Shown one piece after another: positions 50,261 to 58,401 of a stretch of DNA of 64,000 nt. The notes beneath the pieces were generated by a model. The model was not told the origin of the DNA. It worked only from the letters and a program-made list of their open reading frames with translations, and did no database searches. The DNA is from CAYNJG01 sp965216885. Lineage in GTDB: Bacteria > Planctomycetota > Planctomycetia > Pirellulales > Pirellulaceae. Where the stretch lies: assembly GCA_965216885.1 (NCBI GenBank), contig OZ244209.1, positions 4,774,001 through 4,838,000 of the forward strand. Direction: 5' to 3'. A program made the translations under genes and the position numbers. Position 1 is the stretch's first letter; each line of letters begins with the position of its first letter.

Positions 50261-51157
50261 ATGGCTTATCGATGTCCGCGCTATCTGTGCGAAGCAACAT
50301 CAATGGAAGGACTCATTCAGCAGTTGGCGTTGTCTTACTTGCGTCACGGTTACTGGTGGTACGTGACCGGTATCGTACCGGAGCGAAAAGAGCCGACCGA
50401 AATCGATCACAACATTCTCACCAAGTACGAAATCCGTAAGGACTGGCGGTTCATCGCCCACAATAAGAGTCGAGGGATCGCCAACTTGCAATACATTCGC
50501 CACGGTCCGTTCTACATTATCATGGCGACCAAGGGATTCCATGAATTCAAAGATCGCGAAGCCAAACGAATCCGAGACGCTCGGCAGTGCCCGATTCTGA
50601 TTCCACGTTTCGCTCCATCCCAGACCGAGACGCCAAGCAAGAACGCCAGACACAAGAAACTCAACAACAAGAAACCGAATCAGAAGAAGTATGGTCGCAA
50701 GGCACCTACGTTCGATGGCTACGCAGTGAGCTACCGCCGCGGTGGCTATCTGAAAAAGACGGCCGAAGAGAAAGTTGCCTATCGCCACGCCATGGAGCAA
50801 TGGCAGCAACAAACGTTGCAAGGCAAGCGACTACCAAAACCACCCAAGGGAACTCCCGATCCGAAGTGGCATTCGTGCGTCGAGATCGAACGCAACACAC
50901 ATTTGCGACTCCGCGCTTACTTCATGGAGATCGCAAACCGCCGCAGCGCCGAAAACTTGGCATACGAATTCGCCAACACCGGCTTCTTGCCCTACGCCCC
51001 CGTTAAACGCCAACTCGTTCGCATCATCAAGGACGTCAACAAAGCCCGCCAAGTCGCTGGTTGTTCGGAACAGATTCCGTATCGCGTTGTGCTGAGGCTA
51101 AAACGCCAGCAGCTGCTACCATTCGGAGATGGTGAATCGGCAAGTGTCGCGGCGTAG
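50261..51157 (+). CDS. conserved multi-copy protein, unknown
   Basis: ATG 50261 is preceded by GAGGAG and gives 298 residues. The conserved-looking N-half has CPRYLCEATSMEGLIQQLALS, GYWWYVTGIVPERKEPTEID and LQYIRHGPFYIIMATKGFHEF; the middle is lysine/asparagine-rich, and the C-half contains RRGGYLKKTAEEK and a basic end. I recall related proteins occurring in several copies per planctomycete genome, without a name. A truncated copy lies at 45437. The two flank the Gabija-like pair in direct orientation. It has no transposase triad I can recognise, and the basic composition allows nucleic-acid binding. Confidence 0.6.
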   Translation: MAYRCPRYLCEATSMEGLIQQLALSYLRHGYWWYVTGIVPERKEPTEIDHNILTKYEIRKDWRFIAHNKSRGIANLQYIRHGPFYIIMATKGFHEFKDREAKRIRDARQCPILIPRFAPSQTETPSKNARHKKLNNKKPNQKKYGRKAPTFDGYAVSYRRGGYLKKTAEEKVAYRHAMEQWQQQTLQGKRLPKPPKGTPDPKWHSCVEIERNTHLRLRAYFMEIANRRSAENLAYEFANTGFLPYAPVKRQLVRIIKDVNKARQVAGCSEQIPYRVVLRLKRQQLLPFGDGESASVAA

Positions 51158-51227
51158 CGACGAATTCGGTCGGCTTCATTGAGCGGCCGCTCGGCGATTC
51201 ACACCTCGTAACAGAAACGTAGCAGCC

Positions 51228-51950
51228 ATGATCGAGAACGTTTCGGAGAGCACTCGCACGTTGGTCGTTTCCTATCTGGGTGTGCGTCGAGCCATCGGCG
51301 CCGTCGGGCTTCTTTTGCCAATTCTGCTGGGTCCCGTCGGCTGGCTGGTATTTGAAATCGACATTCAAGACAACCTGAGCAGCTACTACCATACGGTTCT
51401 GCGAGACGTGTTTGTTGGGTCGATGTGTGCGATCGGCATCTTCCTTTACTGCTATCGAGGCTATGACTGGATCGAGAGTTGGACCGGCAAATTCGGGTGT
51501 GTGTCCGCTTTGGGCGTTGCTCTCTTTCCGCTCGACGCTAATAGTGATCCGTTGTATCAGAAGTCTGTGGTCGGTTACCTGCATACAATCAGTGGCGGCG
51601 TCTTCTTTCTAACGCTCGCATTCTATTCGCTGTATCACTTCCCTAGTTCCAAGGATGAGAACCGAGAAATCGCTCCGCACGAGGCCGAACGCAATTTCGT
51701 GTATCGCACGAGCGGCGTGGTGATCCTGATAAGCATGCTTGCGATGGGTGGATATCTCTTCCTGATGCAGGCGGAGTGGAAACGCATTTGCAATCAATAC
51801 AACTTCTTGTTCTGGATGGAGTGGGTCGCAGTATGGGCGTTTGCAGCTGCATGGCTCACCAAGGGGCGTGCCATATTCACCGACATCGCAATTGACCTGA
51901 TGGCATTGCCTAGCCAGCTTTTGCGAAAAGACGAATCGCAGACGAGATGA
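51228..51950 (+). CDS. polytopic membrane protein, unknown
   Basis: The 240-residue protein has about six hydrophobic helices (AIGAVGLLLPILLGPVGWLVF, VFVGSMCAIGIFLYCY and others, the first shown in part). NLSSYYHTVLRDVFVG is a conserved-looking loop that I recall from DUF998-like or frizzled-like bacterial membrane proteins, without certainty. The C-terminus is cytoplasmic and charged. It lies downstream of the multi-copy gene. Defence systems sometimes carry such membrane effectors, but nothing here proves this. Confidence 0.6.
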   Translation: MIENVSESTRTLVVSYLGVRRAIGAVGLLLPILLGPVGWLVFEIDIQDNLSSYYHTVLRDVFVGSMCAIGIFLYCYRGYDWIESWTGKFGCVSALGVALFPLDANSDPLYQKSVVGYLHTISGGVFFLTLAFYSLYHFPSSKDENREIAPHEAERNFVYRTSGVVILISMLAMGGYLFLMQAEWKRICNQYNFLFWMEWVAVWAFAAAWLTKGRAIFTDIAIDLMALPSQLLRKDESQTR

Positions 51951-52045
51951 TTCAGACGGAAAACTGACACTCTTGCATCTGCAGCGCCCGAGATCGGTTC
52001 AACTCGTCGCCCCGGTTAGCGTGCAGCAAAACCGAGGGCGAACAA

Positions 52046-52309
52046 TTAGTTGCCTGAGGGACGCTCGTCGTTGCGGAGCATGTACAAGGCGCTCATCCAA
52101 CAACTGGATCCATCGAGTGTGAGCCAAAGTCGTCGAATCACATGGTTTTCCTCATCGCAAATATCGGGACAATTTGGCTTCGGTGCTCCACCGAGTACGC
52201 CGCCGTGTCGCCAATTCTTCCAACGTAAAATCTCTTTCGCTCGTGAAATGGTGATCAACTCGCGAGCGTCGTCGAATGCTCGCTGTCGAATATCCCTCTG
52301 TTGTGACAT
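52046..52309 (-). CDS. small element protein, unknown
   Basis: The 87-residue product starts behind AAGGAG (spacing six). It has a helical N-half (AFDDARELITISRAKEIL) and a cysteine/tryptophan-rich C-half (NCPDICDEENHVIRRLWLTL). No family known. It is the third gene of a minus-strand group with the ArdC-like protein. Confidence 0.5.
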   Translation of the reverse strand: MSQQRDIRQRAFDDARELITISRAKEILRWKNWRHGGVLGGAPKPNCPDICDEENHVIRRLWLTLDGSSCWMSALYMLRNDERPSGN

Positions 52310-52325
52310 ATGGTCTCCTTTCTGG

Positions 52326-52532
52326 TTAGAGGTAGTCCGGATCGCGTTCGGGATGACTGATCAGCCAATTCAACAATGCGTAAATGGAAGTCTTGCGAAT
52401 CTTGCCTCCGCCGGGAGGAAATCCGCCACTTCGCATCCAGCGTTGGAGCGACTCGGCGTGTTCTGCGGCGTCATCCCATTCACCATGGGCGATTTCTTCA
52501 AGTAGCATCGAGAAACAAGCATCGGGGTCCAT
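52326..52532 (-). CDS. small element protein, unknown
   Basis: The 68-residue product starts directly at the ArdC-like stop (no gap), so it is translationally coupled. It is helical and acidic at the start (LLEEIAHGEWDDAAEHAESL) with a PPGGGKIRKTSIYALLNWL segment. No enzymatic motif. Its fixed place behind ardC suggests an accessory role to that protein. Confidence 0.5.
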   Translation of the reverse strand: MDPDACFSMLLEEIAHGEWDDAAEHAESLQRWMRSGGFPPGGGKIRKTSIYALLNWLISHPERDPDYL

Positions 52533-53369
52533 TTACTGCTCCTCCGCCAATGCACATGATGTTGAGAGGCTGCGGATTCCTTCAAGAATCTCGGCTGACG
52601 TCTTCTGGATGTGGTCCATTGACTTAGCCAATACCTCGACATCCCCGTTGTAAAGCTGGATGTAGTCGGCACTATGCTGAAGCGTTTCGAGTCCCAATGC
52701 CTGACAGACTACGTGGGCCACAGCTTCGGCCTCCGTTTCACGAATTGTCTTCGTCGTCTCGGAACGTCGCTCCGACGATTGATGCATAAGTTCGTGACTC
52801 AGCTCGTGGACCAAGGTTGCGAGACGAGCGGCCGGTTCGAGTTCCGGTGCAATCACGATCGCCCCCTTCTTCGACAGGCCCTCGGCTCCACTCGGAATCG
52901 CCTCGTAAACAAGTTCGATTCCACGAGCACGAATTAGCTCTTCGACAGCGACGATGTTGTCTCCGGGATCGCCACTAACTTCGGCGAACTCAGGTAGCTC
53001 ATCACCTTCCGTTTGCGACACGTCGAATACATGCACAACTTTGAATCCGAAGATGGACTTTTCGTTCGAGTCATCAGCAGAACTGCCTTCATCGTCCTTC
53101 TTGCGACCGATCATCGGCGCGATGATGCCGATTCCTTTCTCGCCTTTCTTGACCGACCGACCAAGCTTCCGCCAAGCGTGGAAGCCCTGAACAATTCGAG
53201 CGTCCGGAAATTGCAGCGCCACCAAGATGCAGTTGTTGAAGCTGTATCGTGGGAAACGAGCCATCACGTCGAGATACTTCTGCAATCGATCACTCTTGCC
53301 TGCGGCAAGAGCTTCGTTCAGTTCACGAATACCTCGTTCTACGAGTTCACCTACTTCTTCACGTTTCAT
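52533..53369 (-). CDS. ArdC-like antirestriction metalloprotease
   Basis: ATG 53369 is preceded by AAGGAGT, giving 278 residues. The N-domain (ARFPRYSFNNCILVALQFPDA, then FHAWRKLGRSVKKGEKGIGI, cited in parts) is the ArdC/DUF1738 ssDNA-binding domain. The C-domain has a zinc-protease motif HELSHELMH (HExxH, about residue 186) with a further Glu in RETEAEAVAHV, as in ImmA/IrrE-like peptidases. ArdC proteins protect incoming element DNA from restriction. It fits a conjugative or mobilisable past of this element, in contrast to the defence genes to its left. Confidence 0.82.
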   Translation of the reverse strand: MKREEVGELVERGIRELNEALAAGKSDRLQKYLDVMARFPRYSFNNCILVALQFPDARIVQGFHAWRKLGRSVKKGEKGIGIIAPMIGRKKDDEGSSADDSNEKSIFGFKVVHVFDVSQTEGDELPEFAEVSGDPGDNIVAVEELIRARGIELVYEAIPSGAEGLSKKGAIVIAPELEPAARLATLVHELSHELMHQSSERRSETTKTIRETEAEAVAHVVCQALGLETLQHSADYIQLYNGDVEVLAKSMDHIQKTSAEILEGIRSLSTSCALAEEQ

Positions 53370-53450
53370 GGGAATACTCCTTAGATGCTGCGACCGGCAT
53401 AGCAGCTGGAAAGAAAGAATGGGCCTGCCGGCGGCCCGAAAAAAATGGGA

Positions 53451-53533
53451 CACGGCAGTGCAAGGTGGAGTCTTTCGCGAGGCGAAAGCAGCAGTGAACG
53501 CCACAGGCGTGAGCGGACCTTGCACGCCGTGGC
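53451..53533. other. long hairpin upstream of the ardC-like gene
   Basis: ACACGGCAGTGCAAGGT (53451-53467) pairs with ACCTTGCACGCCGTGG (53518-53533) over GTGCAAGGT/ACCTTGCAC and CACGGC/GCCGTG with a small bulge. A second stem, TTTCGC-gag-GCGAAA, lies in the loop. It occupies the gap between two minus-strand genes and could shape expression of the ardC group. Confidence 0.6.
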
Positions 53534-53596
53534 ACAATGAGGGATGCCGTCGAGCAAAACCTCAACTTCAAACTAGAGTCAGATCGTCACGCTCAC

Positions 53597-53905
53597 TCAA
53601 TTGAAGAGCTCGCGTTGCGTCACTAGCTTCTCTGGGATCGGAGCCAACTCAGCTCGTAGGTTTTCGAGAGTCTCTTGATCAATCGTGTTGACTTCGAAGT
53701 TGCGGCTCGTTGGATCGAGTGAACAACTCTGAATCGGACGACCGGCTAGGCGAGACCCATCCGAATCGTGATTCTGATTGCTCCACTGCACTTCTTCTCT
53801 CAGCTCGTCGATTACGATGCGCAGTATTTTGAGTTCATCCGCAAGAATACTGACGGCATCGAGAAGCTCAGGTATTGCCGACTCCGAGGATTTGTTTCTT
53901 GTCAT
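53597..53905 (-). CDS. small coiled-coil element protein, unknown
   Basis: The 102-residue product starts with a helical coiled segment (LLDAVSILADELKILRIVID) and ends with a polar region (IPEKLVTQRELFN). GAGG lies eight bases before the ATG. No family recognised. It is separated by ten bases from the gene above on the same strand. Confidence 0.5.
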   Translation of the reverse strand: MTRNKSSESAIPELLDAVSILADELKILRIVIDELREEVQWSNQNHDSDGSRLAGRPIQSCSLDPTSRNFEVNTIDQETLENLRAELAPIPEKLVTQRELFN

Positions 53906-53915
53906 CTTGCGTGCC

Positions 53916-54218
53916 TCACTGGTGTAGCGCGACGCGTGTCAAACGACAGAATGTTTCGGTATCCGCAACCGACAGCTGGTGTGCGAAGTAGCGACGGACC
54001 TCCACCCAGAACAAGATGAAGTTGCCGGCTCCTTCACCGAACGCGAACAGATCGCCATTCATGAAGCGAGGCGGCAGCAGATCCAGATACTCGTAGTACT
54101 TCGCTTCGTCGATCTCGACGGTAACGCCATCTTCCCACCACGGTGGCGAATCCGGGTTGTCGCTTATTGCGTCATCGATACACAACCGATGATTGAGAAA
54201 CTTCGACAGTTCAGACAT
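53916..54218 (-). CDS. small element protein, DUF1419-like
   Basis: Read from MSELSKFLN (100 residues). The segment YYEYLDLLPPRFMNGDLFAFGEG resembles the LPP-x-F/M-x-GE core of DUF1419, found on plasmids and integrative elements; the rest is FILFWVEVRRYFAHQLSV. The resemblance is recalled, not tested. It heads the minus-strand group that ends with the ardC-linked small genes, though a hairpin and 227 bases intervene before ardC. Confidence 0.5.
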   Translation of the reverse strand: MSELSKFLNHRLCIDDAISDNPDSPPWWEDGVTVEIDEAKYYEYLDLLPPRFMNGDLFAFGEGAGNFILFWVEVRRYFAHQLSVADTETFCRLTRVALHQ

Positions 54219-54475
54219 GGTCTTCTCACTTCGGAATAGAACCTCAAGAAAACCGGTGCACGCCACCGGCAGCGGGTCCGAGTGAACTCCGACTCGCCAC
54301 TGATGACTGGTTGTCTACTCTTGGATCTCCAAAGAAAGAACGTCTGCGCGTAAGTATCACATTTCCGACGAAATCGCAAAGAAACGGCCCGTCTACTCTC
54401 CCGTAGCCAATGGGTGAGAGGATATCTGCATCCGAATTTGTGTGGGTTTAACTGGGCCGGTGCGATGGACGATTC

Positions 54476-55297
54476 CTAGCGTCGCCGCCGCATCCACATC
54501 AGAGCCAACGCTGCGATCGCCGCGGCCGAAAATCCAGTAGGCTCAGGTACTATCGTTGGAACCAATCCTTCTACGCCAAACACCAAGTCGTTGAAATGAA
54601 CGTCGGAAGGAAAGGGATTGCTTTGAATAGTAGCCCGTGTAAGGTCTTCCCAGGCAAACAAGTTGGACGAATTTCCCGTTGCGAGCGATGTGCCGTCGAA
54701 ACTCATCAGCTGGTCCAGGCCTTCGGGATTGGCTGAAGCAAATCCAAATAGCGGCCATCTATTTGGTCCTGTAACTCCCAACGTCGGCGATCCGACTCCA
54801 CTTACATCGAAGTCACCTGGTGTGTTCTGAAAGGCGGTCAACGTGCCATCTGGAATCAGAAAGAAGCCCAGCATATCGCCCCCATTTAGAGTCAATTGCT
54901 TCGATACACCGGGATTCTCGACGAGGTCGTCAAAAACCACGACTGCGTTGCCAGGAGCTAACGCTTGCGTCGCATAGGCGACTTTGCCGGCATCGGTCGA
55001 CGTGTCGATCGAATTCAACGAAGCTGAAAAGTGGTAGTAGCCAAAGCTAAACCGAAAGGCACCGGTATCGCTGTGAAATCGAAATTCCGTATCGACTGGA
55101 TCCGTCCCCGGCACTTGATAGTAGGAAAGGGTCGTTTCGCCCAAGGGCGGGAATGCGGTTGTTCCAAACTCAGTGCTCAGTCCCGAAGTGACAGCCGGGA
55201 ACGCAGCGGGTGAGTCCAGGTATTGAATGTCGTCAGCGAACGTATAGTCCACGCTCAACGCAGCAATGAACATGGTTGCATGAATGAAATTGCGCAT
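54476..55297 (-). CDS. PEP-CTERM secreted protein
   Basis: The 273-residue product has a signal peptide (ATMFIAALSVDYTFA), a beta-rich body of unknown fold (FRFSFGYYHFSASL, NGGDMLGFFLIPDG) and a full sorting tail: VPEPTG, a hydrophobic helix (FSAAAIAALALMWM) and RRRR at the very end. The body suits an extracellular matrix or surface protein that needs exosortase. It sits inside the mobile-element region and is the only obviously host-surface-type gene there, so it may be cargo or mark a boundary. Confidence 0.8.
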   Translation of the reverse strand: MRNFIHATMFIAALSVDYTFADDIQYLDSPAAFPAVTSGLSTEFGTTAFPPLGETTLSYYQVPGTDPVDTEFRFHSDTGAFRFSFGYYHFSASLNSIDTSTDAGKVAYATQALAPGNAVVVFDDLVENPGVSKQLTLNGGDMLGFFLIPDGTLTAFQNTPGDFDVSGVGSPTLGVTGPNRWPLFGFASANPEGLDQLMSFDGTSLATGNSSNLFAWEDLTRATIQSNPFPSDVHFNDLVFGVEGLVPTIVPEPTGFSAAAIAALALMWMRRRR

Positions 55298-55531
55298 CGA
55301 ACACTCCTGGTTAGTGGATGGGGATCAGTGTCCAAGCTAGTCGCGGTGAATTTCGCCGCTGGTGAAAAGCCAGCAAAGACCTTGGCAAGATCGCTGACTC
55401 AAACGACTACTCGTTACAAAGCGCAATACCGTATAGCGGTGCTCAAGCTTCAAAACGTCATAGTTAAGTGCTTGATGCTACAGATAAAGCCTCCGGTAGA
55501 TTGAAGGCTTTGGGTTGAAAGAACCGACGCT

Positions 55532-56104
55532 CTAGAAGGGAGTGTCATTCGAGATCGCTGATCCAGGGTTACCCGGCTCATTCGAGCTGAAATCGCCTTC
55601 TTCATAGAGATCGTCGATTGCGTCGTGGGCGCGTTCAAGCAATCGTGCCATCGGCAACAAATCATCGTTGTTGAGGCTGATCGTCGACTCGTTCCACGTA
55701 TCATCTACTACTTTATAGCTTCGCTTCAGCGAAACTGTGTAGAACGCATCCTGCTCACCATCGCGCCGCCAAACGGCCACCTCCAAGTTGCGATAGCGTT
55801 GGCTACTGACTGGATGCTTGGCGGTCTGTGGCGTTGCTTTCGTGCTCACCGCAGTGTTGACCGCCGAATGTGCCCAGTTCAAAAGCTTCGCCGTGACGAG
55901 CAAATCGTCTCGATTCAGCGTTGCCTGGGTTCGCTTCCATTCTTCGCCGTCCTTGTAAGACCGTTGCATACTTGCAGTGAAGAACGTCCCGTTCGACGAG
56001 TCGTTCTGCCAAACCGCAATCTGCAGTCGTCGATGCCGACTCGCAAAAGCGGGTTTAGGCGATTGATCATTCTGACGATTTTGTGATTTCGTGGCAGTTG
56101 CCAT
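55532..56104 (-). CDS. element protein with two copies of the 30125-30364 domain
   Basis: The 190-residue product starts behind GAGAGG. Two tandem domains are clear: RHRRLQIAVWQNDSSNGTFF with RSYKDGEEW and RDDLLVTAKLL (about 20-90), and RYRNLEVAVWRRDGEQDAFY with RSYKVVDDTW and NDDLLPMARLL (about 98-170). Both match the single domain protein at 30125-30364 in order and spacing (W-x-R/N, SYKD, DDLL). The family is unnamed to me. A duplicated domain suggests it acts as an internal dimer, perhaps on nucleic acid. Confidence 0.65.
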   Translation of the reverse strand: MATATKSQNRQNDQSPKPAFASRHRRLQIAVWQNDSSNGTFFTASMQRSYKDGEEWKRTQATLNRDDLLVTAKLLNWAHSAVNTAVSTKATPQTAKHPVSSQRYRNLEVAVWRRDGEQDAFYTVSLKRSYKVVDDTWNESTISLNNDDLLPMARLLERAHDAIDDLYEEGDFSSNEPGNPGSAISNDTPF

Positions 56105-56247
56105 GAGTCACCTCTCTTTCTACTCAAAACAGTAATGAATACGGTGCCAACAATGGCTCCGCGAACGATTGAAGAACCACAAGGCAACCTTTGCCTCTTT
56201 ATCTACCGGGGCTTCATTGCTGTTATGCGAACCGAGACCTGCGATGT

Positions 56248-56263
56248 GATGTTTTAAAACATC
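56248..56263. promoter_or_regulatory. perfect 16-bp palindrome
   Basis: GATGTTTTAAAACATC is fully self-complementary. It lies about 145 bases upstream of the minus-strand gene at 55532-56104 and could be an operator. No promoter hexamers could be placed with confidence around it. Confidence 0.35.
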
Positions 56264-56665
56264 TAACGGAACCGGGCCCTTGGGGAGATGCTTGTACGGC
56301 TCGTCCGAACGACACGTCGTCGAATAGCTCAATTCGTGACTTTTCTGGTCAGCTATGGCAATATGCCGATGCCAGTGGCGAGGTTGCGAGAGAGGAGGTT
56401 TTTACAGTCGGGTTACGAATTTTCGCTTGTCGGTTCGCTTTGAGGGGTTCCCGATTCGAAAAACGCCTGAAAGCCGACACCGTCATAGATGGAATCCACC
56501 ATCGGGCTCACCCCGAACGGGCTGAGCAAAGGAAAGCAACAAGTTCTGCAACGTCGCTCAACGCCACTGAGCACTTAGCAAATCCTTGGGGCGGACGCGG
56601 AATTCGAAGTCACAACAATCCTCACAAGCCGGTTCCCAAAACCCTGGAGCCTTCCCGTCGCCGTC

Positions 56666-56786
56666 GCCTCGGTCGCTTCGCCAATAGCCGCAGGCCCTCC
56701 CAAAGTCTGTGGGCCGTTTGGCCGAACCGTTCCTAGATCGGCGGCCCGCGACTTTGGCGGGGCCAGAGGCGGCAAGCGACCGAGGC
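56666..56786. other. long inverted repeat, 13-bp outer stem
   Basis: GCCTCGGTCGCTT (56666-56678) pairs perfectly with AAGCGACCGAGGC (56774-56786). Inside, GGCCC and CAAAGTC pair with GACTTTG and GGGCC around a small internal loop. The size and layered plan recall hairpins A and B near 33.1-33.5 kb. Confidence 0.6.
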
Positions 56787-57035
56787 AGAGGCAAAGGGAT
56801 GCGTAAGGGTTACCCTGGCCGCCATTCCTAGAGCTTAAGACCGAGGGAGCTTCGTTGATCGAGTGGTGGTTGGGCGAGTTGGGCTTTGCCGAATCCAAGG
56901 ACAAGGCTATGTTCCGCCGCTGTTGAGCTGAAGGAGTGTCTGGTTTGGCTGCCGGGTATCCTGACAATGCGCCGTCAAGATGGCTTACAATGACCAATCC
57001 GATAGTTGATCAAAGTCTTGCCCAAAGGTGTATCG

Positions 57036-58358
57036 ATGCCTACTAGAACAGCTTGGACAGTTTGCGCGATTGTCAGCTTGGCAATCGTAACGGTTGGGTG
57101 TCAGAGATCCAGCGAAATAGCGGGCGAAGCAATAGCTCCTGCGGTTGAGCAATTGGAACCTGATGGAAGTGCCGCACCAGCGACGGTTGCGTCCTTAAGT
57201 GATTCGAAGGTATCACCTGATACGATCGACGCGCCCCCAATGGCGTCACGCGAAATTGCAACAGATGCAATTCAGCCTCACATGACGATTGACGGCGGTA
57301 GTGGCATCTACGTCGCTTTCATTCATCAAGGAAATATCTCGGTTTCCACCTCTCGTGATCAGGGCGCAACATTTAGTGAGCCAGTGATTGCCATCGATGT
57401 AGGTGGTCGCGCGCGTGGAGGCGCCCATCGTGGACCTCGCATCGGGGTCGACGATAGCGGAACATTGACCGTCACGGCGCCGGTAACTTTTGACGACGCC
57501 GAATATGAAAAACGTTACCCGACTGCCGATTTGTTTTTTGTGCGTTCTAGCGATGCTGGCAAAACTTGGAGCGAACCTCAGCAGGTCAACGAAGTGGCGA
57601 AACAGGCGCCGGAGTCGCTGCACTGGATGACAGTCGCCCCAAATGGAGAAGCTCACATAGCGTGGCTAGATCGGCGCGACCGCAAGCAGTCCGGTCAAGA
57701 CATCTATTTTGCAACCGTCGTCGACGGTAAAGTCGGTGCCAACGTCCGGATTGCGAGCACGGTTTGCGAATGCTGTGCGCCCGGCCTCGCTGTCGACGGA
57801 TCAGGTAATCCATTTGTCGCGTATCGAGAGGGTGGGAGTAAACCAAGCCGTGAGATTTTTGGTTTATGGTCTAGCAATCGCGGTCGATCATTCGCTGAAG
57901 CATTTCAAATCAACGAACAGAACACGCTAGAAAACGGATGACCCATGTCGGCACCGGCGGTCGCCGTATCTACCACGGGAAACAAATTCGCGGCAGCATG
58001 GAAAGACGTTCGCATGGGCGAACCCAACGTCTATTGGACAGTGTCGGACAAACCCGAATTCGCCGCTGGCCAATTGGTCCATGAGGTTACAAATGGAACG
58101 CAAGATCATCCGTCATTGTGTATAGACAGGCTTGAAATGGCATGGATCGCATGGGAGGACAATCGCTCAGGACATCAGGAAATATGGGTTCGCTCATCGC
58201 AAGATGGTGATATTGGCCGACGAATAGTTCAACCAGTCGATGCGACCGCAAGCTATCCTACGATCGCGACCGGGCACGACATGGTTGCCGTCGTCTACGA
58301 GTCTCAAGTCAACGGTATCAAGACAATTCAGTTTCAAACAATATCGACAATGCGATAG
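57036..58358 (+). CDS. BNR-repeat (sialidase-like) lipoprotein interrupted by in-frame TGA
   Basis: ATG 57036 follows AAAGGTG and starts a lipoprotein signal ending in the lipobox TVGC. BNR-type Asp-box repeats (STSRDQGATFSEP, RSSDAGKTWSEP, SSNRGRSFAEA) build a propeller. VCECCAPGLAV and, 60 residues later, NG-TGA-PMSAPAVAV lie where related proteins have a CxCC and an NGCPvNGPAi motif. The TGA (57939-57941) is in frame; the sequence continues without shift for 138 codons to TAG 58356-58358 with propeller features (AAAWKDV, WIAWEDNRSGH). Read through, the protein has 440 codons. The TGA replaces a conserved cysteine. Either a nonsense mutation or selenocysteine. The first part alone would be 301 residues. 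Confidence 0.7.
57939..57966 (+). promoter_or_regulatory. TGA plus short SECIS-like hairpin
   Basis: Seventeen bases after the in-frame TGA, CGGC-GGTC-GCCG (57955-57966) forms a four-pair stem with a GGTC loop. Bacterial SECIS elements have the loop about 16-37 bases after the UGA, with a G in its first positions; the E. coli fdhF loop is also GGUC. The stem is short, so the match is weak. Confidence 0.25.
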
Positions 58359-58401
58359 GATCGAATTGAGCTGCACGAAAACAACAAAAAGAGAAACCAA
58401 A

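Larger units (their letters stand above)
56105..57035. other. intergenic region with palindrome and long inverted repeat
   Basis: No ORF here has a start site or family likeness. The region holds the 16-bp palindrome at 56248-56263 and the inverted repeat at 56666-56786. It separates the element genes from the lipoprotein gene and is a likely right boundary of the element. No tRNA-like sequence matching 29530 was found. Confidence 0.45.

Noticed and set aside
56558..56997. Minus-strand open frame of 140 codons
   Set aside because: Lies over the long inverted repeat, Pro/Ala-rich low-complexity sequence, no start signal.
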